In this document: in pieces, positions 44,733 through 53,103 of the stretch
How the letters are laid out: every line of letters begins with the position of its first letter
Position numbering within the stretch: the stretch's first letter is position 1
DNA from: JBCCDY01 sp039030555
GTDB lineage: Bacteria; Bacteroidota; Bacteroidia; Cytophagales; Cyclobacteriaceae
DNA length: 64,000 bases
Assembly (NCBI GenBank): GCA_039030555.1
Contig: JBCCDY010000009.1
Coordinates: forward strand, 124,001-188,000
Direction: 5' to 3'
The notes under the pieces: model-generated
Told to the model about the DNA's origin: nothing
What the model saw: the letters and a program-made list of their open reading frames with translations, nothing else
The model's database searches: none
Translations under genes and position numbers: made by a program

Positions 44733-45476
44733 TTACCTAATCCCCTCATGTTTAGCAGCCAATGCTGCACCTACAATACCGGCCTCATTTCGCATAGAAG
44801 CAGGGACAATCTTGGTGTCCATATCAAAGTATTTTTCATACTCTTCAAACTTTTTTGAAATCCCTCCTCCCAGAATGATCAAATCCGGCCAGAACAGTTC
44901 TACAATTCGGTTTAGGTATTCATTGAAACGTTTTGCCCATACATCCATAGGTAGTTCCTCTTCTTTACGCACAGAATTAGCGGCATATTTTTCAGCATCT
45001 ATTCCATGAAGTCTCAGATGACCTAATTCAGTGTTTGGTACTAAAATCTGTTCTGAAAAAATGGCAGTTCCAATACCAGTTCCGGCAGCTATAACCATTA
45101 CGAGTCCATCGTGTTTTTTACCTGCTCCAAATTTCATTTCCGCATATCCTGCAGCATCTACATCGTTAACTACATGAGCAGGGCACCCTGTTACCTTTGA
45201 GATCTCTTCAGCTGCGTTCATTCCAATCCAGCTATCATCTATGTTGGCCGCCGTTTTCACGATTTCATGCTTTACTGCAGCTGGAAAACCACAGCCAATC
45301 CCTCTTTTCCAGTTAAACTCCTTAATGATCTTATGAACCGTATGAATTATAGCTTCTGGTGTAGGGGGTTGTGGGGTATCGATGCGATAACGTTCTGTGA
45401 TTAGCTCACCTTTTTTTGTATCGACAATGGCACCTTTAATGCCTGTTCCGCCGATATCAATTCCAAGAAGTTCCAT
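44733..45476 (-). CDS. ppgK: ROK-family sugar kinase, probable polyphosphate glucokinase
   Basis: A 247-residue kinase. N-terminal phosphate motif GIDIGGTGIKGAIVDTKKGE; active-site Asp in VVNDVDAAGYAE; adenosine-site glycines in IAAGTGIGTAI. The phrase NTELGHLRLHGIDAEKYAA and the lack of the ROK zinc cluster point to the polyphosphate-dependent glucokinase subgroup, which phosphorylates glucose with polyphosphate and sometimes ATP. Length fits. It stands alone. The ROK assignment is certain; donor specificity is inferred. Confidence 0.88.
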   Translation of the reverse strand: MELLGIDIGGTGIKGAIVDTKKGELITERYRIDTPQPPTPEAIIHTVHKIIKEFNWKRGIGCGFPAAVKHEIVKTAANIDDSWIGMNAAEEISKVTGCPAHVVNDVDAAGYAEMKFGAGKKHDGLVMVIAAGTGIGTAIFSEQILVPNTELGHLRLHGIDAEKYAANSVRKEEELPMDVWAKRFNEYLNRIVELFWPDLIILGGGISKKFEEYEKYFDMDTKIVPASMRNEAGIVGAALAAKHEGIR

Positions 45477-45659
45477 GCACCAATAATAGGAACTTAACTC
45501 GAATAATCAGAACGTAAACTTCTTTTATAGGAAACTATAATGCACTTACAATTAAAGATAGATGCATTTTTAAGTGAAAAAAGTATCTAGTTATTTGTAG
45601 AGATAACTCATACCATTGGTAAACCCAAGTTTAAAAATTGAACTAGGAGTCTCGTTTTT

Positions 45660-45818
45660 ATGCTCTCTGATTTTAAGTTGGCTGTGTTGATTTACGCCTA
45701 CTTAAAGCTGAAACAAATCTTTCTTGGAGTATGTCGATTCTCTTTTGCGATTCCCCTGAGGTTTGTACAAGCATTGGGCAATAAAAAGCAAAAGCATATA
45801 GTAGCTAACTTCACCTAG
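45660..45818 (+). CDS. Possible 52-residue small protein
   Basis: An ATG at 45660 opens a frame of 52 codons ending in TAG, in the 349-base spacer between the glucokinase start and the M23 peptidase end. The predicted protein is hydrophobic and basic (LAVLIYAYLKLKQIFLG; ending NKKQKHIVANFT). It ends 7 bases before the convergent peptidase stop. I know no homologue. It could be a real small membrane protein, a gene remnant, or chance. The rest of the spacer (45477-45659) shows nothing I can name. Confidence 0.3.
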   Translation: MLSDFKLAVLIYAYLKLKQIFLGVCRFSFAIPLRFVQALGNKKQKHIVANFT

Positions 45819-45825
45819 CGAATAG

Positions 45826-46533
45826 CTAAAAGTAGTTTTCAGGATCTACCTTTTCTCCGTTTTTTACCACTTCATAATGTAGATGTGGTCCGGTGGAAGC
45901 TCCTGAATTCCCTGAAAGTGCAATCACGTCACCTTTTTTTACTTTTTGACCGACTCTAACATTTATTTCAGAAAGCTGACCATACATAGTTTGATATTCC
46001 TTATCGTGCCGGATCACAACTTTATTTCCATATCCTTCATCAGAATAACGAACTTCTTCTATTGTTCCACTTGATGTAGCAAGTACCTCAGTACCTACTT
46101 CCATTTTTATATCTACGCCATTATGATGCATTTCAACTTTTTTAATAGGATGCATCCTTGCACCAAAACTGGATGTAATCTTTAGTTCACCTTTTTTCGG
46201 GGGGATATCAGGAGGGTCTTGTGCGCCTACTGAAACAACTAGAAGAGAAAGACACGCGGCCATTTTCATGGGTATAAATTGATACCACTTTTTCGTTTTG
46301 GCTTGCCTTACTGCGGTATTGGTTTCTTTTTCAAGATTCAAAAGACCTTCCTCTCCAAAGGACTTCAAAACAGATTGAAAGCTTTTATGAAAATCCATTC
46401 CTTCTGATAATTTTTCGAGTACAGCTTCGCTGAAATGATCGGTCAGTTCTTCCCGTAATGTTTTATTCTTGATGCCATTTCTTTCAATCTCTTTTCTGAT
46501 AAAAATGACTTGTAATTCGGTTAATTCATTCAT
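45826..46533 (-). CDS. M23 metallopeptidase with N-terminal HAAS-like domain
   Basis: A 235-residue protein. Residues 1-70 are a helical HAAS/permease-prefix-like domain (LTELQVIFIRKEIERNG; REELTDHFSEAVLEKL), a type that pairs with PadR regulators. A hydrophobic segment sits near 88-103. From about residue 115 an M23 (lysostaphin/LytM) domain has its zinc ligands in MHHNGVD and TGPHLHYEV. It likely cuts, or senses, peptidoglycan cross-links outside the inner membrane. The PadR gene lies 2 bases upstream in the same operon. Confidence 0.9.
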   Translation of the reverse strand: MNELTELQVIFIRKEIERNGIKNKTLREELTDHFSEAVLEKLSEGMDFHKSFQSVLKSFGEEGLLNLEKETNTAVRQAKTKKWYQFIPMKMAACLSLLVVSVGAQDPPDIPPKKGELKITSSFGARMHPIKKVEMHHNGVDIKMEVGTEVLATSSGTIEEVRYSDEGYGNKVVIRHDKEYQTMYGQLSEINVRVGQKVKKGDVIALSGNSGASTGPHLHYEVVKNGEKVDPENYF

Positions 46534-46535
46534 GA

Positions 46536-46868
46536 TTAGATGGTTTGGGGCGTTAGTATTCTTTTCATAGTACTTACGAATTCGTAAAATTCATCTACTC
46601 TCTCTTTTGACTTTGTGGTTCCCATTTCAGTTATGCGATAGTATTTTCTAACACGATTTCCAATACTTTCCTTTTCAACAGTAACAAGCTTAGCTGCTTC
46701 TAATGCATGAAGGGTAGGATAGAGGGCTCCTTCAGTCAGCTGGATTTCCCCGGCAGATTGCTCTTTTACCTTTTTGGTAATCTCATAACCATACATACGA
46801 CCATTTTCTTCCAGCAAGCTCAAAATGATTGTTTTCAGTGTTCCTTTCAAAAGTTCTTTTGAATACAT
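46536..46868 (-). CDS. PadR-family transcriptional regulator
   Basis: A 110-residue winged-helix repressor. The DNA-binding part includes IILSLLEENGRMYGYEITKK and the basic wing EKESIGNRVRKYYRITEMG; the C-terminal helix dimerises. It is the first gene of a unit with the HAAS-M23 gene, 2 bases apart. PadR-HAAS pairs generally act as a membrane-linked switch, so the peptidase is probably its partner. Confidence 0.94.
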   Translation of the reverse strand: MYSKELLKGTLKTIILSLLEENGRMYGYEITKKVKEQSAGEIQLTEGALYPTLHALEAAKLVTVEKESIGNRVRKYYRITEMGTTKSKERVDEFYEFVSTMKRILTPQTI

Positions 46869-46952
46869 AAGACAATTATATATAAGATGATTAGGTATTC
46901 AAAATGTGTTAGTAAAATCTTCTGATGAACTTAACCTAAAAATGAGGTTTTG

Positions 46953-48185
46953 CTAGAATAAGGCAAATGAGATAATGATCTCAGCGAGGAAAAAAGCAAA
47001 GATGAAAATCAGATAAATAAAACCCACTGCATTGAACTTGAATAAAGTCTTGAACCAGTGCTGCTTATAAACGCTGAGAAAAGATACGTATGAATAAATT
47101 GAAACAACGATAAAACTAATATTCAGTACCCATCCACCGCTACCTTCATCAGTTACTAAGTAAATCGTTATAAGAGTACTCGCACCGTAAAGAAAGTATG
47201 CAAAAGAATGTAAATGTAATGCGTGAATAACATGCTTGATGTACAATTGCCCTCGCCTTATATAAAATAGCTTTAGAACAAGTCCAAAAATCGGGATCAG
47301 GGCCAGCATCATCAATGGCAGGTTTTCAAGTATAAGTTCGGCCAGCGCATTTTCATTTCCCCGTTTAACTTTGATTACCTGAAGAACCAGATGTCGCTGG
47401 AAATCGCTAGCATTTTCTATCTCAAGTGAATCATAAAGCTGCTCGTCTGTGACTCTTGGATTGTCTTTGTATTTATCAATGAGAACCTCATCTATTTCAT
47501 TGAAAACGTCAAAAAAGCCATTATTTTTTTCTGTTGAATCAGTTTCAAGATCTTCTTCACGAGCAAGTTTTTTTGTAGTGTTTTTTATAGAATCCTTTTC
47601 AGTTTCTCTGGCTAGGTCTTCAGGAGTTAACTTTAATTTGTTTATAAGCGAACTATCAAGTCTCTGTGCCAGCTCACTTTTCTTTTCAAGGGATAAATTG
47701 TTACGAATGGAACTTCTCAAGTCCCCTAGCTCATTTCCATTAAGTTCTTCTTCAAGATCGGCAAGCTCGTTATCATTTAAAGTAGAGGTAATAATCAATA
47801 GCGTAGCAGAGTCAATCCCTTCAACCTCATCAAGTGAAGCATAATTGTTCCAGCCCTCACTGAAACCTTCTTGTGCTTCCTTACTAAAAACAAAAAAGAA
47901 AAACAGGCTCAGAATAAAATATAATCTCAAAGGGTGCGCGTATGCCATTCTCTTCCCATCTACGTAATGATTGGTAAGAAACCCAGGTTTGAAAAGGAAT
48001 GGTTTTATAGACTTTGCTATACGGCTGTCTAAAGCAAAAAAGGTATTAAAAAAGTCAGCAATCAGAAGCTTGAAGGAGACATAGTTATTTGTATTCTCCT
48101 GTCCGCAAAGTGGGCAATAATTATAAATAGAATTGAGTTGAGCTGAGCAGTTAGGGCAAAGGTTGGTTTTCCTGCGGATTTTCAT
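46953..48185 (-). CDS. DUF3667 membrane protein with N-terminal zinc ribbon
   Basis: A 410-residue protein. A zinc ribbon with two CxxC pairs (CPNCSAQLNSIYNYCPLCGQ) is followed by the DUF3667 signature (FKPGFLTNHYVDGKRMAYAHPLRLYFI). A long charged insertion (about 125-245) precedes four further membrane segments. The family is frequent in Bacteroidota and has no known function. The insertion, rich in Glu, Leu and Ser, is predicted to sit outside the bilayer. Confidence 0.9.
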   Translation of the reverse strand: MKIRRKTNLCPNCSAQLNSIYNYCPLCGQENTNNYVSFKLLIADFFNTFFALDSRIAKSIKPFLFKPGFLTNHYVDGKRMAYAHPLRLYFILSLFFFFVFSKEAQEGFSEGWNNYASLDEVEGIDSATLLIITSTLNDNELADLEEELNGNELGDLRSSIRNNLSLEKKSELAQRLDSSLINKLKLTPEDLARETEKDSIKNTTKKLAREEDLETDSTEKNNGFFDVFNEIDEVLIDKYKDNPRVTDEQLYDSLEIENASDFQRHLVLQVIKVKRGNENALAELILENLPLMMLALIPIFGLVLKLFYIRRGQLYIKHVIHALHLHSFAYFLYGASTLITIYLVTDEGSGGWVLNISFIVVSIYSYVSFLSVYKQHWFKTLFKFNAVGFIYLIFIFAFFLAEIIISFALF

Positions 48186-48222
48186 TTATTGAAATATAGG
48201 ACAAAATATAAAAAAGTAGTCA

Positions 48223-48597
48223 CTAGGACTGATGACCGGACTTAAAGCGGAATGTCACTGAAATCCATTTTTGATGCTGCAATAGGTGGCCTATAATTGA
48301 TATTATAAATATTAACCCAAACCAAAAATGGATATCGCCCCATTCATGCCTATTCATACCCATGAGCACTTTATGGTGGCCGCTTCCCGGCGGAAGTACA
48401 AAATGAATTAGGAGTCCGGTACTTGTAAGTATTAGAAAACAGATGAATGAAATGACATCCACCAATGCGTTACGTTTATGTTTTCTAAGACCTTTCACTT
48501 GAATATTTGAATGATCTATTTTCCTAACAAGAAACGGCTTTTTTAAGATCAAGTGATTTATATGATTCTTATCAGTTATTTCAATGATATATCTCAT
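48223..48597 (-). CDS. DUF4405-like small membrane protein
   Basis: A 124-residue protein with two or three hydrophobic spans (VDVISFICFLILTSTGLLIH; FWFGLIFIISIIGHLL) and histidines placed as in cytochrome b-like DUF4405 proteins (HHKVLMGMNRHEWGDIHFW; GHLLQHQKWI). Haem binding is plausible but not shown. It is divergent from a universal stress gene 50 bases away, so the two may share a control region. Confidence 0.8.
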   Translation of the reverse strand: MRYIIEITDKNHINHLILKKPFLVRKIDHSNIQVKGLRKHKRNALVDVISFICFLILTSTGLLIHFVLPPGSGHHKVLMGMNRHEWGDIHFWFGLIFIISIIGHLLQHQKWISVTFRFKSGHQS

Positions 48598-48647
48598 AGT
48601 ATATATTGGTCATCATATTTACATTTCTTTTGAAAAACCCTGTAGCC

Positions 48648-49496
48648 ATGAAAAATAAAACTGGAAAAATCACTAAAATTTTGGTTCCGGTTGATTTCTC
48701 TGAGTGCTCTAAAAATGCTCTTGAAGTTGCCGGATCGCTAGTTCGTAAACTAGGTTCTTCACTAGTTGTGTTTCACGCTTACCATGTCCCGGTTCCGGCA
48801 CAACAATATGGTAGTGCACCACTCCATTACGACATTGGAGATTTATATGCAGAAGAAAGCGATAAACTAAAAATCTTTGTGAGAAACACTAAAGGTCTCC
48901 ATGATATTCCTATTGAGAAACACGTATCACCATCTTTTGCCCATGATGGCATTCTTTCGAAGGTTGAAAATGAAGATGTGGATCTCATAGTCATGGGCAC
49001 CACCGGCGCTTCTGGCTTGAAAGATGTATTTATCGGAAGTATAACCTACGGAATTATAAGGGAAAGTAAAGTTCCCGTGCTTTCCATTCCTCCAAACACA
49101 ACTTTGGAGAGTGGAATAGAGCGGGTCGCTTTTGGGGTTGATTGCAAGACCATAGAAAATGAAGCTTGCCTCAAACCTATTATTGCTTTAGCAGAAGCAT
49201 TTGATGCCGATACGCACATTATCCATGTGAGTGATAAAAGATCATTGAATATAAATCAGTCGTGTGTTGTTCGTGATTTAAATGCTAAAATGTTAAAGCT
49301 TCATCCATCATTTCATTTTGAAGTAAATAGTAGCGTAGAAGAAGGCCTTGAAAACTATGTCGATAAAAATAATATTGACATACTTGTTTTGTTGCCGCGT
49401 CATCATAATATGATCACACGAATCCTTCAAAAAGGCAATACAAGAAAAGTAGCTTCCAAAGGAGAGATTCCTATGTTAACTTTGATAGGGGGGTGA
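48648..49496 (+). CDS. Universal stress protein (tandem UspA domains)
   Basis: A 282-residue protein of two UspA-like halves. The first half begins KILVPVDFSECSKNALEVAG and carries the nucleotide-binding pattern GTTG-9x-GS (VMGTTGASGLKDVFIGS). The second half is diverged and lacks it. The frame opens at a TTG at 48606, but the ATG at 48648 gives the normal start. Usp proteins support survival under starvation, oxygen or redox stress. Confidence 0.92.
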   Translation: MKNKTGKITKILVPVDFSECSKNALEVAGSLVRKLGSSLVVFHAYHVPVPAQQYGSAPLHYDIGDLYAEESDKLKIFVRNTKGLHDIPIEKHVSPSFAHDGILSKVENEDVDLIVMGTTGASGLKDVFIGSITYGIIRESKVPVLSIPPNTTLESGIERVAFGVDCKTIENEACLKPIIALAEAFDADTHIIHVSDKRSLNINQSCVVRDLNAKMLKLHPSFHFEVNSSVEEGLENYVDKNNIDILVLLPRHHNMITRILQKGNTRKVASKGEIPMLTLIGG

Positions 49497-49526
49497 GCAA
49501 ATAAAAAATACTACTAAACTAAATCA

Positions 49527-49838
49527 GGCTGTTTGCAAAAGCCCGTTCGTAATTCTCTGAATGTCCCGAAACTTTGGGATGAAGAATCTCCTTTCATGAG
49601 AGTAAAAAAGGAGTGTTAGATTCTTCGCTATACTGCTTATGACAAGTTGGGAACAGATGCTGAAACAAGTTCATCATGACTCTTAGATTTAAAAATGAAA
49701 ATCTCTCTTTTGGGTCGCCCTGAACTCGTTCCGATGCTCCGGAAGAGGGTCTTAAACCTGTCATCCAGTTTGTGTGAATTTTGAAACCAAAATTTTATCT
49801 CTCAGAATGACTTACACTTAATGCTTTTGTGGAAAGCC
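49527..49838. repeat. MITE/REP-like element, copy B
   Basis: About 312 bases with imperfect terminal inverted repeats GGCTGTTTGCAAAAG (49527-49541) and CTTTTGTGGAAAGCC (49824-49838), 11 of 15 matching. The reverse strand of 49759-49811 reads nearly the same as 52898-52951, and the block with GTCATAAGCA and AGAATCTAAC is also shared. It fills the 375-base spacer 49497-49871; no gene is seen there. Confidence 0.65.
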
Positions 49839-49871
49839 TCATTTTTTTCGAATAAATGATTCGAGTTGACA

Positions 49872-50705
49872 TTAAGGAGCAAGGTTAATAGACATCACAG
49901 GAATTTTGGAGTGTGAAATTACGGATTCGGTAAAACTGCCACCCAATAATCTTGGAAGGTTTTTCTTTCCATGGGTTATCAATACCAGAAGGTCGATTTC
50001 ATGGTCTTTACAAAAGTGTGCTATTCCTTCCTCGAAATGAATGTAGTTATAAATGGTTTTTTGCTCCTTTAAATCGCGGCTCTCGTCGTCAAATGCATCC
50101 ATTCGTGTTTGCATAATAGGAGTATTGATAAAGTCAAAAGGGGTATTAACATACACCAAATGAACAGATGCGGCTGCATCCTGGGCCAATTCTAAAACCT
50201 GATAATAAGGGACTAGTGCTTCATCCTGAAAATCAGAAGCAAAGGCAATTCGTTGCAGGTTGAATGTTTTAGCGCCTGAGGGAACAACTACTACAGGAAC
50301 TGAAGCTGTTCGTACAACCTTTTGTGTTACTGAACCAACAAGAAAATCGAAGGTGTTATGAATGCCTTTTGAACCCATGACAATCAGATCGCACGAAATA
50401 TCCTTACAATACTGAGTGATCTCCGAGAACTGATGATTATAATGGACGTGTTTGTGAGCTTCTATGTCACTACTTTCCGCATCTTTTACCAACTCATCCA
50501 GCATAGAGTTAGCTTCGCTCACTTTTTTACTGATATCCGGGTATAGTTTTTCCTGACCTTTGTTCATGTGTATCCAGTCGATGGGAATATCCATGAGGTG
50601 GAGGAAATGAATGATGCCATGATCAAGAGATGCCAGCTTTTTAGCAACACTTACCGCTTTTAAAGAAGCATCAGAGAAATCGGTAGGAACAAGTATAGTT
50701 TTCAT
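49872..50705 (-). CDS. Universal stress protein (tandem UspA domains)
   Basis: A 277-residue protein. Start MKTILVPTDFSDASLKAVSVAK is typical; the first half has the binding pattern GSKG-9x-GS (VMGSKGIHNTFDFLVGS), and the second half ends LLVLITHGKKNLPRLLGGS. It is a paralogue of the gene at 48648, in the opposite direction. The Hsp20 gene lies 78 bases upstream on the same strand, so the two may form a stress unit. Confidence 0.93.
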   Translation of the reverse strand: MKTILVPTDFSDASLKAVSVAKKLASLDHGIIHFLHLMDIPIDWIHMNKGQEKLYPDISKKVSEANSMLDELVKDAESSDIEAHKHVHYNHQFSEITQYCKDISCDLIVMGSKGIHNTFDFLVGSVTQKVVRTASVPVVVVPSGAKTFNLQRIAFASDFQDEALVPYYQVLELAQDAAASVHLVYVNTPFDFINTPIMQTRMDAFDDESRDLKEQKTIYNYIHFEEGIAHFCKDHEIDLLVLITHGKKNLPRLLGGSFTESVISHSKIPVMSINLAP

Positions 50706-50783
50706 TTTTCTGGTTTTTAAATGGCTTTCGGTCTGAATAATACTTTTCAGGTGCGCTCGGTTTCAATGAGTTTTCTAGCTAGC

Positions 50784-51185
50784 CTATTGAATAGCTATCG
50801 ACCTGACATTTTCTACTTCACGGCCACGTTCAATAGTTATAACTAAAATGTTATGATCGAATTTTGCCTCTATTCCATCTAAAATTACATCTTTAGGAAG
50901 TTCATAGGTTTGGTAAACGGGGTAATCATTCGTACTACTCGCTTTTAATTTTAGCTCATCATTTTCAATTACAACTTCGATATCTTCTTTTCGATATTCG
51001 GGAAGAGAAAGTGAGATCACATATTCGGAATTGGTCTTACTAATGTTTGAAACGGGTGTACGGTGGGTCATCCAATTATCATCTAGGGAGTTTCTTCCTA
51101 AAAAATGGTCACCATCGATGAAGTTGGCATATGAGTTACCAATCCTATGGAAAACTCTTGTATTTAGTGGTTTTCTATAAAACAT
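50784..51185 (-). CDS. Small heat-shock protein, Hsp20/alpha-crystallin family
   Basis: A 133-residue chaperone. The alpha-crystallin domain is shown by EYVISLSLPEYRKEDIEVVI, ENDELKLKA and the late strand HNILVITIERG. Length is normal. It binds unfolding proteins without ATP. It is followed on the same strand by a universal stress gene. Confidence 0.92.
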   Translation of the reverse strand: MFYRKPLNTRVFHRIGNSYANFIDGDHFLGRNSLDDNWMTHRTPVSNISKTNSEYVISLSLPEYRKEDIEVVIENDELKLKASSTNDYPVYQTYELPKDVILDGIEAKFDHNILVITIERGREVENVRSIAIQ

Positions 51186-51345
51186 GGCTATACAATTTGG
51201 TTCATGGGAATGTATTGATTTGTATACTCTTTAACCATGCTCCAAATCAGTCTCGAAAATGATTAAAGTCATATAATGATAGATTTTTTTAAAAAAAAAT
51301 TAAGGTATTGTAAGAAATTCATTTGAGTATGAGACTAGTAATTGA

Positions 51346-51861
51346 GTGAAGGTTAAAGAGCATGAACAGATTTTTGAAAGGTGGCTCAAAAAGCATAAAG
51401 GACTGCTTTTTAAAGTAGTCCGTTCTTACGCATTTGACTCTGGCGATAGAGATGACCTGTTTCAGGAAATAGCCATTCAATTATGGCGTTCTATTCCGAA
51501 ATTCAGAAATGAATCAGCAGAGACAACATGGATTTATCGGGTAGCGCTTAACACAGCGATTACTTGGATTAGAAAAGAGAAAAAGAATGATTTGGGTAAA
51601 GAAGATATATCTGATATAGCACATATTCTTGTTTCTGAAAATCATGAAATAGATGAACGATTGGAATGGATATACCGGCAAATAAATAGGTTCAATGAGA
51701 TTGACCGCTCAATATTATTATTAATGCTTGATGGTTTCAGCTATAAAGAGATTTCGAATATGCTTGGGATAGGAGAGAGTAATGTTGGAGTAAAAATAAA
51801 CCGTTTGAAAAAATACTTGATTAAAGAATCAGAAAAAAGAGAGCATTATGGAGTTGGATGA
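51346..51861 (+). CDS. ECF-type RNA polymerase sigma factor
   Basis: A 171-residue sigma factor. Region 2: SGDRDDLFQEIAIQLWRSIP; region 4: LLLMLDGFSYKEISNMLGIG followed by INRLKKYL. The start is a GTG at 51346; the next in-frame Met is far inside region 4. The end overlaps the next gene by 14 bases. The partner is a membrane protein, probably its regulator. Confidence 0.92.
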   Translation: MKVKEHEQIFERWLKKHKGLLFKVVRSYAFDSGDRDDLFQEIAIQLWRSIPKFRNESAETTWIYRVALNTAITWIRKEKKNDLGKEDISDIAHILVSENHEIDERLEWIYRQINRFNEIDRSILLLMLDGFSYKEISNMLGIGESNVGVKINRLKKYLIKESEKREHYGVG

Positions 51862-52444
51862 ACTAAAAGAGATTTGGAACAAACAAAATGATAAGCCTAT
51901 GTATACAGTTAATCAGAACGCATTATTTAACAGCATTCAGAGAAGTAAGGATAAATCTTTAAAAATCAGTAATATAAGTGAGCTTCTGATCCTTTTTGTA
52001 AACCTTTTTACAGGTCTTTTTCTTTTGAGTATGGCTTTTCACAAAGATGCTCATGACCTTACTATTTACCTCATGAGTTCAGGGCTTTTACTAAGCGTTC
52101 CCATAGTTCTATGGTTCAGATATAAACGTCTTAAAGGCAGGGATAATTTTGAAAGAAGTATGTCTGGAACGCTCGATAAAGCAATCTCTACAGCGCATTA
52201 CCAGGTACAATTTTCGAGATGGGTAAGATTTTATGCCTTGGGTATGCTTTTAATAGTTGTTTTTGGAATATTTGAGAATGATAAGTCATTTATTTACATC
52301 ATATTCATTTCTGTTGTAGTGATCCTCACTTTTTATGGATCACGATGGGAACATGGAATTTATGTTCGAAGGAAAGAAAAGCTGGTTGAGTTGAAAAAAA
52401 AGCTTGAAAATGAAAATACAGATACTTTTGACCAACTTAGATAA
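51848..52444 (+). CDS. Membrane protein, probable partner of the second ECF sigma
   Basis: A 198-residue protein with N-terminal MELDELKEIWNKQNDKPMY, a cytosolic helical stretch and four hydrophobic spans (for example LLILFVNLFTGLFLLSMAF and YIIFISVVVILTFYG), ending in a Lys-rich coiled coil. The N-terminal phrase recurs in Bacteroidota proteins encoded after ECF sigma factors. The 14-base overlap supports co-translation. An anti-sigma role is inference. Confidence 0.75.
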   Translation: MELDELKEIWNKQNDKPMYTVNQNALFNSIQRSKDKSLKISNISELLILFVNLFTGLFLLSMAFHKDAHDLTIYLMSSGLLLSVPIVLWFRYKRLKGRDNFERSMSGTLDKAISTAHYQVQFSRWVRFYALGMLLIVVFGIFENDKSFIYIIFISVVVILTFYGSRWEHGIYVRRKEKLVELKKKLENENTDTFDQLR

Positions 52445-52456
52445 TGGTTTTTAATG

Positions 52457-52843
52457 TCACAAACCATAATTAAAAATTGACCTAATTCTCCTAATAATAA
52501 CTTTGCTTGAAAATGTAATTACCCCTAAAATATCAAAGGCAACATCCGTAAGATCAAAAGTACGGTTTGGGAAAGCCAGTTGACTGATTTCTTCCAGTAA
52601 AGCAAAGCTTAACACTAGAACGGAACTTTTGTAAATGTTAAATCCAGATAACGTAACGGTTCGAAATCTCAAAGCTAAATTCAATAAAGCGCTCAGTATT
52701 CCAAACAAGGAGAAGTGACCTATTTTGTCACCAAATGCTACCTTGTTACCAATTTTCATAATGAAGTTTTGCTGGTTGGTATCGGCCAGAAAAATCATCC
52801 AGCCGATAAAAAGTGAGAAAATTATAAATGGGATATATCTCAT
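52457..52843 (-). CDS. VanZ-like membrane protein
   Basis: A 128-residue protein with about four hydrophobic spans. FGDKIGHFSLFGILSALLNLAL and ALLEEISQLAFPNRTFDLTDVAFDILG are the VanZ-family hallmarks. VanZ of enterococci lowers teicoplanin sensitivity, but most bacterial relatives have unknown roles. It converges on the ECF partner gene. Confidence 0.85.
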   Translation of the reverse strand: MRYIPFIIFSLFIGWMIFLADTNQQNFIMKIGNKVAFGDKIGHFSLFGILSALLNLALRFRTVTLSGFNIYKSSVLVLSFALLEEISQLAFPNRTFDLTDVAFDILGVITFSSKVIIRRIRSIFNYGL

Positions 52844-52872
52844 GATTTTGGGATTAATATTGTGTAAGGAAG

Positions 52873-53090
52873 GCTGTCTTAGAAGTCTCTCGAAGCCGTC
52901 ATTCTGAGAGGTAAAATTTTGGTTTCAAAACTCACAAAACTGGATAACATACCGGTCGAACCGCTCTAAGCGGTCTGACCGATGAGCACGTCATAAGCAA
53001 TTTATTTCAGAATCTAACGCTTGCTAAAGATCCTGTTCTGAGGAAATCGGAACAAGTTCAGGATGACCCGTACACCACTTTCAAGACAGC
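52873..53090. repeat. MITE/REP-like element, copy A
   Basis: About 218 bases with terminal inverted repeats GCTGTCTTAGAAG (52873-52885) and CTTTCAAGACAGC (53078-53090), 11 of 13 matching. It contains GTCATTCTGAGAG followed by a block shared with copy B, and a 3' hairpin with ATCCTG/CAGGAT arms near 53032-53064. It lies between the VanZ-like and CreD genes. Confidence 0.68.
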
Positions 53091-53103
53091 TCTGATTGGA
53101 TAT

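Noticed and set aside
47449..47844. A 131-codon forward frame opposite DUF3667
   Set aside because: Ser-rich shadow of the charged insertion on the other strand.
52873..53090. Element A as an intact insertion sequence
   Set aside because: It is only 218 bases and encodes no transposase, so it can at most be a non-autonomous element.
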